Shown here: one piece after another, positions 1-9,446 of the stretch
Layout of the letters: every line of letters begins with the position of its first letter
Numbering within the stretch: position 1 is the stretch's first letter
NCBI RefSeq assembly: GCF_018446385.1
Contig: NC_056004.1
Location: 11,374,767 to 11,438,766, forward strand
Direction of reading: 5' to 3'
Origin: Zingiber officinale
Lineage: Eukaryota; Streptophyta; Magnoliopsida; Zingiberales; Zingiberaceae
Length of the DNA: 64,000 bases
Program-made: the position numbers and the translations under genes
Notes under the pieces: model-generated
Databases searched by the model: none
What the model was told of the DNA's origin: nothing
What the model saw: the letters and a program-made list of their open reading frames with translations, nothing else

Positions 1-350
1 AATCGAATGGAACATTATGATAAGTGGGCTTGACCACTTGGGACTTAGATTTGTGACTCAAACCTTTCTTGTCCTTGGACATTGGTTTTTGACCCTTAAA
101 CCCTAGAGATGACTTCTCCAAGTTCTTAAGAGCCTTTTCCAAAGTTTCAAGTCTTGATCTCAAGGCTTGATTCTCCTTCTCTAATACCTCAAACTTTAAT
201 TTATCATTTTTCTTTGAGGTATTCCTAGGCATATGTCTAGATGATTTGGGATTTCTACCTAGGTTTTCCTTAGCCTTAGATGGGTTAATTCTAGGATTGG
301 CTTTCCTAGTGTTATCCTTATCTAGGCTCACATGTTTGGCACCTAAGCAT
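1..350 (-). pseudogene. C-terminal part of an outer gag-like polyprotein, split by insertion
   Basis: The reverse strand is open from the insertion point at 350 to the window edge. It is basic, with a Lys/Asn/Arg-rich stretch and then a coiled-coil-like segment (ENQALRSRLETLEK, about 105-190). The same layout occurs in the C-terminal part of the gag at 2520-4151, so this is a diverged relative. The N-terminal half lies at 5213-6051, on the other side of the element at 351-5207. The target duplication AGCAT (346-350 and 5208-5212) marks the cut. The left end and 3' LTR of this host element are outside the window. Confidence 0.75.
346..350. repeat. Target-site duplication AGCAT, left copy
   Basis: AGCAT directly precedes the left LTR and recurs at 5208-5212 directly after the right LTR. 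This fixes both boundaries of the element. Confidence 0.92.
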
Positions 351-1363
351 TGTTGGGGATCGGACGGCCGGCTTGAAGGGGGGTTGGATAGACGGCGCCC
401 CCAAATCGTTGCTTCCTACGTATTCGTTAGCACAGTGGAATACAAAGAATACAAATACGAATACTAAAGCTAATCTAAAGACAAGGAAAGAACAAGCAAA
501 CCAATGACACGTTCGTTTAACGTGGTTCGGAGATTAGGGCTCCTACTCCACGGCTTGTCCTTGAGGTGGACGATCCCGATCCTTCGGTGGATTACTCCCC
601 GGCAAACTCCGGCTAGCACAATCCTCCTTGTCGGTGGAGAAACCTTGCCACAACTCGATCAAGAACACTTGGATTGCTAGGGCACTAGTTGACTACTAAT
701 TAGAGGTTACCCACCACTAATTTCGTCAACTCAAACCAAGCTCCCAAGCTTTGGTTTTATAGGCCACGGGTTGGAAAACCCCTCCTACCAGTCGACTGCT
801 AAAACATGCAGTCGACTGCCCTCTGTGGAAATTCGACCGTTACATCCCAACGGCTCGATTCCACACATTCTGTTCGCTGCCAGTCGACTGCCCCAGTCGA
901 CTGCACCAGTCGCTACAGTACTGCTACAGTGGCGCTACAGTACTGCTACAGTAAAACCCTAAAAACTAGGATTTTACTCCGAGTACAATCTCTCGTGCAC
1001 TCGTACCCTCACCCTTATGACTCACTTGATTCTTCCTTTGCAGCTTTGACCTTTTGCCTTCAAGCCTACTTCCTTTGGCTCTCGTCCCTCGGATGCATTC
1101 AAGCCCGCGGCTCGTACCCAATGCCATCCTTCGCGTATGCCTCGAAGTCGCTTCCCTCGGCCCTTGTCCTCGCTGCCTTGTCCACGGTCCCTCGGATGCT
1201 CCATCCTTCACCGGACCCGAAGCCATCAACCTGAGTCATATGTGTATCCTGCAAACCTGCACAACTCAAATACACATATCAAATACAAGGGTGAACCTAA
1301 CTTAAACCCTTTGCCCAAACACCAAAACACATGGTCGCACGGACCATTGGGATTGCTCCAACA
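351..1363 (-). repeat. 3' LTR (left) of the gag-only element
   Basis: A 1013-bp repeat running from TGTTGGGGATCGG to GATTGCTCCAACA, matching 4207-5207 over most of its length. The main difference is around 790-960, where this copy has extra CAGTCGACTG palindromes and a short CTACAGT-rich stretch while the other copy has diverged sequence. Open frames in this region are LTR sequence, not genes. Confidence 0.92.
783..915. repeat. Cluster of CAGTCGACTG palindromes in the LTR
   Basis: The 10-bp perfect palindrome CAGTCGACTG (SalI core) occurs repeatedly, for example near 788, 809, 881 and 895. It recurs in the other LTR (near 4645 and 4665) and in the interior near 1984-2080. The copy number differs between the two LTRs. 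Confidence 0.8.
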
Positions 1364-1380
1364 ATCTCCCCCTTTTTGGT
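1364..1380 (-). other. Polypurine tract of the gag-only element
   Basis: Read on the reverse strand, the bases next to the 3' LTR are ACCAAAAAGGGGGAGAT, a typical polypurine tract for plus-strand DNA priming. Confidence 0.8.
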
Positions 1381-1437
1381 GTTTGGCAATACGTTTAAGT
1401 TAGGGAAAACATATAGCAAATAAACATGCTAAAACAA

Positions 1438-1656
1438 ATGGACTTACGTTGCCAAGGTTACACACTTGGACTTACACCGCCGAATGGACTTACGATGCCA
1501 AGGCTACACACTTGGACTTACAACGCCGAATGGACTTATGTTGCCAAGGCTACACACTTGGACTTACACTGCCGAATGGACTTACGATGCCAAGGCTACA
1601 CACTTGGACTTACAACGCCAAATGGACTTACGTTGCCAAGGCTACACACTTGGCAA
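1438..1656. repeat. 46-bp minisatellite, about 4.8 copies
   Basis: Units start at 1438, 1484, 1530, 1576 and 1622, each beginning ATGGACTTACG and containing ACACACTTGGACTTAC. The last copy is truncated. It lies just inside the polypurine tract. Because 46 is not a multiple of three and no unit contains a stop, all three forward frames are open; these are not genes. Confidence 0.9.
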
Positions 1657-2519
1657 CCGCCGTATAAAAATCAATGCATTTGAAACTATCACAAGGCTCC
1701 CCCTACACCTAAGCTCCCCATTGAGTTAGGAATTTTACAACAGGTTTTTTAAGAACCTATCCCAAGGCTCCCCCTACACAAAGGTACTTTCAGGTTTTCC
1801 TAACTAAACCTTACTTCTCCCCCTTTGCCTAACATCCAAAAAGTTCTCCAACAATATCCCAATTATTGAAAACTTGTCATCCAAATGACCCTAAACTCAT
1901 GTATGTATCACCCATGGATCCCATACATCTATATGAGCTGACCCGGTCAAAATCTAGTGCTGAAAACACTTTCAGACTGGTATCAGTCGACTGCAAGAAG
2001 TACCAGTCGACTGCCCCCTTCGACAGAACCTTACAGAGACATTCTGTAGTGAAAATTTACTGTTACCAGTCGACTGGTATCGACTGGTACACTATTCATG
2101 AAAAAATCAGCCTTTTCTGACCAACTTCAGAAATGCGCCAGAAATTCCACAGACCTCCAAAAATCCCCAAATTTCGTGGAGAGGTCTATTATATCAATAT
2201 CTACTTGGGAAAAATATATATAAAAATATATCTATCACCAATCCCAAGATTGACACAAAAAACAAAACTAGCTAAAAAGTTCAATTGAACCTTGACCTAA
2301 AGTCCTAGTTTTGGCTTCCTCTTGATGTATTTGCCCATACTAACCCATAATGCATCCCTAGCATTGATTTATATGGCATCTATACATCCAAAACCAATTA
2401 TCATGCTATATGACCCAAATTGTCATATTTCTTGCATGAAATATAACCCATGTGTGCCAAATCCCTAGGTTTGAGACTCAAATCCGTCTCTAAACCATTT
2501 GGCACACTCCATGGCTCCT
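1657..2519. other. Non-coding 3' interior of the gag-only element
   Basis: AT-rich internal sequence between the gag stop and the minisatellite. It holds further polypurine-like tracts (CTCCCCCT stretches near 1700, 1770 and 1820), three CAGTCGACTG-type palindromes (1984-2080), and no protein-coding signal that I can support. Confidence 0.6.
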
Positions 2520-4151
2520 CTAGACCCCCAAGTAGAACCCACCTGAGATCCATTGGCCATGGGTCCCAAATTGACTCTTTGAGCTCCCCCTAGAGCTCTT
2601 AACCTTAGCCACCTCCTTAGGTGACTCATCTATTGTGGCTAAACCACAATGATGTCCCTTAGAAGATCTCCTTATCTTCTTGACCTTAGACACATCATCC
2701 TTGCCATAATCATATGCAACCCTAGCATATTTCTTTTCATTGGCCTTGGACGACACTCCCTTGCCCTTATCATGTGCCACCTTTGCATATGATCTCTCCT
2801 TGGCCATGGAGAGACTAGATCGGTATCCCAAACCCGATCTATCATTGTTGGGTTTTTGACTACCCAACACCATGTTTAATCCCTTAGATCCAATAGTGAA
2901 TCTCTTAAGGAATTGTTCCAAACCATCAAGCTTTGCCTTCAAAGCTTGGTTCTCCCTTTCTAGGTTCCTAAACCTAGAGTCAACATGTCCACCTTGGACA
3001 TTCCTAGACCTACCCTTTCTAGGCATATGTCTCCCCTTCTTGGGATTAATGCCTTGGGTCTCCTTAGGTCTACCATTTCTAGGTTTATCATGAATTGGTC
3101 TCCTAGGGTTATGATCTACAATTACCCTATTCCTATCATGATATTTAAATCCAAAATTTTGCATGGGTAAATTATGAGAATTATTCCTAGCATGCATGGG
3201 AAGATAAGAATTTGAATTTGAATTACACTTCAAATTAGGGTATACCTCCCTTACCCTTGAAGCTCACCCTTGACTTGAGCTTTTCTTCTTCTTCTCTTTC
3301 TCCCATTTCTTTAATTGCGCAAGCTTCTTGATTTCCCCCTTCTTGGGGCATTTGGTGTGGAAGTGACCCTTCATTCCACATGTGAAGCACACAATGCGCA
3401 TCCTCCTCCTTTGGGCTTCTTCATTCCTACAACCCACATTAGTGTTTAAAATAACTTGATTGGGTTTAGGATTTACCTTTTTCTTACCCAAAGGACATCT
3501 ACTCTTGTAGTGTCCTTTCTCATGGCAACCGAAGCAAATGATATGGTCCTTTGACTTGACTTCGGTGGAGGTGCTTGCTAGATTGACCACTTCCAAGATC
3601 TCTTCTTCTTCTTCACTTGCCTTGGAGTTTTCTTCAATTCTTGAGGATGTAGATAATGCCTCATCTTCATTTTCCTCCTCCTCAACTTGAGCAATTAAAC
3701 CCATCTCCTTGGGTTCTTCTTCTTTTGATGTTGAATTGCTCTCCACATCCGATTGGTCCTTCTTCTCCTCTTGGACCACTTCATCACTTTCTTCGGATCT
3801 TCTTTCTTCTTGTGTAGGCATGAATTCCTCCCATGGAAATTTCTTCACTTTGCTCCATAATTCATGGGCGTTCTTGTATTCACCTACACGACTTATCACG
3901 TTAGAAGGCAAACTTTCAATCAATATTGATATTACCTTTGAATTTGCCTCCGATCGTGAGGTTTGCTCTTCCGTCCAATGTCGTGTTCGGAGCTTCTTTC
4001 CTTTCTTGTCCTTTGGGACTTTGAATGGCTCTTTGACCACCATCATTATGTCCCAATCCGTATTGAAGAAGGTCTCCATCCTCATCATCCAATACGTGAA
4101 GTCCCCAAGGCTTCCTCCTTCAAATTTTGGAGGGACAATAAACCCGGCCAT
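2520..4151 (-). pseudogene. Gag-like protein with two CCHC zinc knuckles, one in-frame stop
   Basis: The frame starts at ATG 4151 and reads 295 codons to a TGA at 3264-3266. The same frame then stays open to 2520, so this is best seen as one gag of about 540 codons with a single nonsense codon. The N-terminal part resembles Copia-type gag (UBN2-like, about residues 1-105), followed by a Glu/Ser-rich acidic linker. Two CCHC knuckles follow (CFGCHEKGHYKSRC near residue 206, CFTCGMKGHFHTKC near 253), then a Lys-rich tail. Past the stop there is a basic region and a coiled-coil-like segment (near 2930). Gag packages element RNA in cytoplasmic particles. No pol follows. Confidence 0.85.
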
Positions 4152-4192
4152 CTTATGCTTCCTTGGCGGTTAGTCCAATGGAGAGCGTCCTC

Positions 4193-4204
4193 GCTCTGAT
4201 ACCA
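4193..4204 (-). other. Primer-binding site (initiator Met tRNA)
   Basis: The reverse strand reads TGGTATCAGAGC two bases inside the right LTR. This is the standard plant primer site complementary to the 3' end of initiator tRNA-Met, and it sets the element's orientation. Confidence 0.92.
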
Positions 4205-4206
4205 CT

Positions 4207-5207
4207 TGTTAGGGATCGGACGGCCGGCTTGAAGGGGGGTTGGATAGACGGCGCCCCCAAATCGTTGCTTCCTACGTATTCGTTAGCACAGCGGAATACA
4301 AAGAATACAAATACGAATACTAAAGCTAATCTAAAGACAAGGAAAGAACAAGCAAACCAATGACACGTTCGTTTAACGTGGTTCGGAGATTAGGGCTCCT
4401 ACTCCACGGCTTGTCCTTGAGGTGGACGATCCCGATCCTTCGGTGGATTACTCCCCGGCAAACTCCGGCTAGCACAATCCTCCTTGTCGGTGGAGAAACC
4501 TCGCCACAACTCGATCAAGAACACATGGATTGCTAGGGCACTAGTTGACTACTAATTAGAGGTTACCCACCACTAATTTCGTCAACTCAAACCAAGCTCC
4601 CAAGCTTTGGTTTTATAGGCCACGGGTTGGAAAACCCCGCCTACCAGTCGACTGCTAAAACATGCAGTCGACTGCCCTCTGTGGAAATTCGACCGTTACA
4701 TCCCAACGACTCGATACTGGTCGACTGGTGAACGTACCATCGACTGCTCCACACTGGCCTAGCGAACAGCTACGATGGCGCTACTGATCGCTACAAGATA
4801 AACCCTAAAACTAGGATTTTACTCAAGTACAATCTCTCGTGCACTCGTACCCTCACCCTTATGACTCACTTGATTCTTCCTTTGCAGCTTTGACCTTTTG
4901 CCTTCAAGCCTACTTCCTTTGGCTCTCGTCCCTCGGATGCATTCAAGCCCGCGGCTCGTACCCAATGCCATCCTTCGCGTATGCCTCGAAGTCGCTTCCC
5001 TCGGCCCTTGTCCTCGCTGCCTTGTCCACGGTCCCTCGGATGCTCCATCCTTCACCGGACCCGAAGCCATCAACCTGAGTCATATGTGTATCCTGCAAAC
5101 CTGCACAACTCAAATACACATATCAAATACAAGGGTGAACCTAACTTAAACCCTTTGCCCAAACACCAAAACACATGGTCGCACGGACCATTGGGATTGC
5201 TCCAACA
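4207..5207 (-). repeat. 5' LTR (right) of the gag-only element
   Basis: A 1001-bp repeat starting TGTTAGGGATCGG and ending TCCAACA, followed by the duplication AGCAT. It is nearly identical to 351-1363 except in the palindrome-rich block around 4700-4800. Confidence 0.92.
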
Positions 5208-5212
5208 AGCAT

Positions 5213-6051
5213 GTATATCGATTTCTATAATTATCATGCTTATCATTTTTGACAATTGCAATAAGACTACTAGCATGTATCTTATTAGAAGTGCAAGAAT
5301 GAACCTTAGAGGATACCTTAGGGTTTGCCTGCGCTCCCCCTTTACACGTGCTTGGTCTTTTGTCCTTGTGAGATTGCCTCCCCCTTGGACATTGACTCCT
5401 ATAGTGTCCCCGTTGCTTGAATTGGAAGCACACCACGTGCTCCTTGCCCTTGCGTTTTGGGACTCCGACTTCCTTGATCTTTGGCGCTGGTGGAGTCTTC
5501 TTAGTCTTCTTTGGACATTTACTCTTGTAATGTCCAAATTCCCTACACTCAAAACACATTATATGCAATTTACTTGAACTTAAAGTGTTTGAGTTACCTA
5601 GGGTTGAGGATGGATGGATGCTTTCTTCTTCATCCCTCCCGGAGGTAGAAGCTTCTTCTTCGTGCTCCGATCTTGAAGAAGAACTCACCTCCTCTTCTTC
5701 TTTAGATGTTGAGTAGCCCTCAACTTCTAATTCCTCACCTCCACGATGTGAGCTACTTGGCTCACTAGGCTCCTCTTCATGGCTTGAAGTGGGGCTCTCC
5801 TCATGGAGTTTGGCTAAGTTGTTCCACAACTCCTTGGCATTATTGTATCCTCCTATCTTACACAAAATATCATTAGGTAAAGAAAATTCAATGAAGTGTA
5901 TCTCCTTGGCATTATTGTATCTCCTCATGAAGTGTAGTCTATAAGCAAAATTTGCTTGGTAAGCGCTATCTAACTCACAAAATCTCGATATGCATGAGGA
6001 TATACTGAAATCTAAAACTGAATTCTCAAAAGGAATTCTACTCATGCTCAT
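5213..6051 (-). pseudogene. N-terminal part of the outer gag-like protein
   Basis: The reverse strand is open from ATG 6051 to the insertion point at 5208; the frame then runs into the inserted LTR. It has the gag core (SLPNDILCKIGGYNNAKELW), an acidic Ser/Glu-rich linker, a CCHC knuckle (CFECREFGHYKSKC) and a second, damaged knuckle (CFQFKQRGHYRSQC, where the second Cys is Phe). The first 60 or so residues do not look like gag, and a 15-bp piece (TTGGCATTATTGTAT) is repeated at about 5837 and 5904, so the N-terminus is rearranged. Its C-terminal half is at 1-350. Confidence 0.75.
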
Positions 6052-6527
6052 CTACTAGTGAAAGAAACATACTGAAAGGCTAAACATGTAAAGTAAATCT
6101 AACATGTATAACTACTCATGCTCACAAATGGCAAGGACATCATGCTAACCGATATACTAAACATGTATAGCTAATCATGCTCATAAACTAATAAAGAAAA
6201 CAAACTAACTGAAATGCTAACATATAAAGCTAAACATGCTCATCAACTAGCAAATAAATAACATGTAAGAAACTAAACATGTAAAAGCTGCTAGCATAAA
6301 AGAAAACTCAGCTTGCTGATTTTAAAGATGAAACTTAATTCATCTGTTCTAAACTTGTCCTTTAATACTTTATAGTTATGGAAAACTTGCTTTACTTGTT
6401 CAAAAAATTATACTTATAATACTTCAAAATAATAATCAACTTCTTCTTGGGCCCGACAACTGTACTTATTATGCGCGCAACCCTAACTAGACCCGAGATA
6501 GCTGGTCCCGAATCTAGTAGGATTTGC

Positions 6528-6728
6528 TAGGTTATCTAAACCTAGGGACCGACTAAGGGAGCCCAGCCCAAGGACTACTGAGAGTCCTGCATACTAGGTT
6601 ATCTAAACCTAGGGACCGACTATGGGAGCCCAGCCCAAGGACTACTGAGAGTCCTGCATACTAGGTTATCTGAACCTACTGACCGACTATGGGAGCCCAG
6701 CCCAAGGACTACTGAAAGTCCAGTACAG
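6528..6728. repeat. 67-bp tandem repeat, three copies
   Basis: Units begin TAGGTTATCT at 6528, 6595 and 6662 and each contain GGGAGCCCAGCCCAAGG and CTACTGA. On the reverse strand this gives GGGCTCCCATAGTCGG followed by TAGGTTCAGATAACCTAG, a motif also found in the gypsy LTRs at 27590 and 34670. Confidence 0.85.
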
Positions 6729-8586
6729 TGCCATTGATAAAAGTAAAATACTTGTTATCTTTTAATACTTCTAATATATAATGCCTTGACATTTTAATAA
6801 GCACCTTGTGTGCCAAAATCCCTAAAGTCTTGACTTTGGGATCTACTTAAGGCCTTGGCCTTTTTCTTTCTTTTCTTTATCTTTCTTATCCTTTTCTTAA
6901 ACTCAAAATACTATAAAACCTAACAAAATCTTCATATTTCACTTAACAAAAATCTGCACTGAAATGCTTAATAAAACTGCGTTGAGATGTTAAATAAAAT
7001 TGCATGCTTATAAATAAAACTGTTCATGCATATTGAGGTGGCAAGAAAACTTAAATCTGAATACTTGAAATAAATAACATGTATAGCTGCTCATGCTTGT
7101 TAAAATAGCAAATAAGGACTAAAGATAAATCTAAATTCTGCATACATAGCCAATACAAAAGAAACCAGAAACTGATTGCTTTAAAGGAATGCCACTTATG
7201 CACATTTAATTACATAAGGAACTAGAACTCTAAATCTACTCATGTTCAACTAATAACATAAGGAACTAAAAATCTAAATCTGCAAGCAATGCTTATAAAA
7301 ATCTGTGTACAATATTTATAAAAATCTGCATTTTATGAAGAACTACACTTAATGGAAGAACTCTGCACTTAATGAAAATTGCACTCAATGGAAAACTGCA
7401 CTTAATGGACCTACACATGCTGAATTGTTTCCAACCGAACAAAGCATAAGAACATGTTACTGCTGCTATCACAAATTGAAACATGATACACTAGAATAAA
7501 AACTACATAGACAGGAATCTACACATTTTAAAACATTTCCAGCAAAACAAGCATAAGGAAAGGATGCTTCTATTGAACTAGAACTCGCTAAACTTGCTAA
7601 AGGTTTAAACAAGACCCATATGAAACTTATTTTCATTTCTAGATCTGGCAAATTCTGATTAGAAACTCTATGGCAGCGACTTCAAAACTAACCGAATGCC
7701 TAGCAACCCAAAATTCTTGTACAGCATGAACTGAAAACAAAGAAGGAATGTACAGCTTAATCCGAATCAAAGAAGGAGAACTATAGCATGTTCCGAAATC
7801 AAAGAAGTCTAATAACCATCCTGCTAAAAGGCTACTGCATACAAAGGAACTCCAATCTGAATGTTATGAAGGCAAATTCAGGTTCATTACAGCAGCAAAC
7901 AAAGGAACACAAACCTAAATTCTACATGTTCCTAAAGCATGAAAGGGAGGCTAAATCCCTAACCATAATTTCTGTGCAACACAATCCGAAACAAAGATGG
8001 AAACTAAAACTCGAAACTAATTCTCCTGTTCTTCATGCTTAAACTAAATCAATCCTTCTCTTCTTCCTTTAAGGTTCACGGCAGCAAACAAAAAGGAATT
8101 GCTACCGGAAGCCCAAAATCTAAATTGTTTCTCATGCTCATTGCCTAGAACAGCAAAATCCGAAGCAAGCAACCACAAGCTAAACAAACAAACAAGCAAA
8201 CCATCGAATTCAAGAGAACGAGATCCGAAAATAGAGGAAGCAAGGAAACTTATGCAAAGCTTCGGGAACAAGGAGAAAATCAAGAATTAAACCTCGGAGC
8301 TATCCTACTGCAGGTGAGTAGCAACTTACCTCGAATTCTTGGTCCTACAGCCGAAAGAGAGCCTTCTAGGGTTCGGAGAGGTGAAGATCTCTGCCCTCCT
8401 TCTGTGCCCGTGTGTTCTCCTTGACGAGAGGTGTTCGGGTCCGTGAAGATCTCACGGAAAGACCCCTTGGCCGGCGTCGGAGACGAAGCCTTCAACTCGT
8501 CTATGTTTTCCGCCCGAGAGGGGTCACCGACGCCAGGGAAGAGGAGAAGAGAGAAAAGAAAATAATTAAACCCTCTCTTTCTTATC

Positions 8587-8594
8587 CTTTTATA
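8587..8594 (-). promoter_or_regulatory. TATA-like box of the reverse LTR arm
   Basis: TATAAAAG on the reverse strand, upstream of a GC-rich leader-like stretch. It is placed as expected between U3 and R of an LTR starting at 9053. This is inferred from position and sequence only. Confidence 0.45.
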
Positions 8595-8654
8595 ACCTAC
8601 GGCTTAAGACCAATTCGTGATTGATTTGTTCACGAAATATCAGCGTGCGCGCTT

Positions 8655-8702
8655 GTGCTGCTGGAAAAGAGGCTTCCCGAAGCTCTCGGGTTCGAGCCGC
8701 CC
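8655..8702 (+). other. tRNA-like fragment with B-box (TCTCGGGTTCGAGCC)
   Basis: The forward strand contains a good RNA polymerase III B-box, GGGTTCGAGCC (8688-8698), preceded by an A-box-like GTGCTGCTGG. It is antisense to the LTR arm. It is not a complete tRNA gene. Confidence 0.4.
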
Positions 8703-8787
8703 TCGACTCTTTCTTTTTTTTTAAACGGAATTTTTATTTCATTTCTTACAACTACTTAACTACATTTAATCCCCTATATTATAACAA

Positions 8788-8868
8788 AACTTGCTTAGCT
8801 CAGTTGGTTGGCTGACCTTGGTTAAGGTCTAGTTCGGTCCAAGATCTTGAGTTCAAAACCCAACCTTA
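8788..8868 (+). other. tRNA-derived sequence with A- and B-boxes, antisense in the LTR
   Basis: The forward strand reads GCTTAGCTCAGTTGGTTGG (A-box, from 8793) and GAGTTCAAAACCC (B-box, 8849-8861), the internal promoter layout of a tRNA. The arms do not pair well enough for a working tRNA, so it is a tRNA-like or SINE-head relic. The LTR carrying it runs in the opposite direction. Confidence 0.5.
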
Positions 8869-8896
8869 ACACTTTTTATTTTATTATTTTTTTAAA

Positions 8897-9446
8897 CTTC
8901 TTTCGTTTGGTACCAAACGAACTCCAAAAATTGCATAAAAATACTCTATAAATTCCTAAAAATATCTAGAATTTTTCTAAAGTATTTCTAAATATTTTAA
9001 AGCACTTTTAGAACTCCTAATGAGGAAAATTGGGTCGTTACAGGTTCACTCCTTAAGATAGGTAGTTTGAAAGCCTTTGTGGCCAAGTAAACAGAAATGA
9101 ACAGCTAGGAGTGTTTTTTGGATAAGTATAATTGCTTGGTTCCAGTTTGGTTTAAGGCATGCTAAAAGCTTCTTTCGTTTGGTAAAAATACCAAACGAAC
9201 TCCAAAAATTGCATAAAAATACTCTATAAATTCCTAAAAATATCTAGAATTTTTCTAAAGTATTTCTAAATATTTTAAAGCACTTTTAGAACTCCTAATG
9301 AGGAAAATTGGGTCATTACAGGTTCAATCCTTAAGATAGGTAGTTTGAAAGCCTTTGTGGCCAAGTAAACAGAAATGAACAGCTAGGAGTGTTTTTTGGA
9401 TAAGTATAATTGCTTGGTTCCAGTTTGGTTTAAGGCATGCTAAAAG
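8897..9446. repeat. Tandem duplication of 272 bp across the arm junction
   Basis: The copies start CTTCTTTCGTTTGG at 8897 and 9169 and are almost identical. The second has a 6-bp insertion (GGTAAAAATACC against GGTACC) and few substitutions, such as GGGTCATTACA against GGGTCGTTACA. Each unit contains the LTR start (reverse) plus about 115 bp of the sequence that leads into the right arm. Confidence 0.92.

Larger units (their letters stand above)
351..5207 (-). mobile_element. Complete gag-only LTR retrotransposon (TR-GAG-like), reverse orientation
   Basis: A 4857-bp element with two LTRs beginning TGTT and ending CCAACA, flanked by the 5-bp duplication AGCAT. A polypurine tract lies inside the left LTR and a Met-tRNA primer site inside the right LTR, so transcription runs right to left. 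The interior codes only for a gag-like protein with two CCHC knuckles; no protease, integrase or reverse transcriptase motif is visible. Such terminal-repeat-with-gag elements are known in plants and are presumed to be mobilised by a Copia partner. It inserted into the gag reading frame of a related element. Confidence 0.9.
6056..9053 (-). mobile_element. Diverged gypsy-type LTR arm, reverse orientation, truncated
   Basis: AT-rich sequence without genes. On the reverse strand it starts TGTAACGACCC at 9053, like other gypsy LTRs here. It then carries a TATA-like box, a GC-rich leader-like stretch (8270-8560) with a GAGGTAAG donor-like site, and an AT-rich tail full of CATGCTCAT-type words. The block 6770-6900 is an inverted match of 10315-10430 (for example GGCCAAGGCCTT next to a pyrimidine tract). 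No matching LTR end is seen at the left, where it abuts gag. Confidence 0.55.

Noticed and set aside
246..1403. Several forward and reverse open frames of 60-142 codons in the first LTR
   Set aside because: The same frames recur in the second LTR at 4.8-5.6 kb and show no conserved domain. They are LTR sequence open by chance.
1426..1729. Three overlapping forward proteins rich in WTY/AKATHL
   Set aside because: They are translations of the 46-bp minisatellite in its three open frames.
8788..8868. Functional tRNA gene
   Set aside because: A- and B-boxes are present but the acceptor and anticodon arms do not pair convincingly. Better seen as a tRNA-derived relic.
9060..9064. GGTAG as a target duplication partner for 11848-11852
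   Set aside because: The words match, but the base after 9064 is not an LTR start (TTTG rather than TG), so it is probably coincidence.
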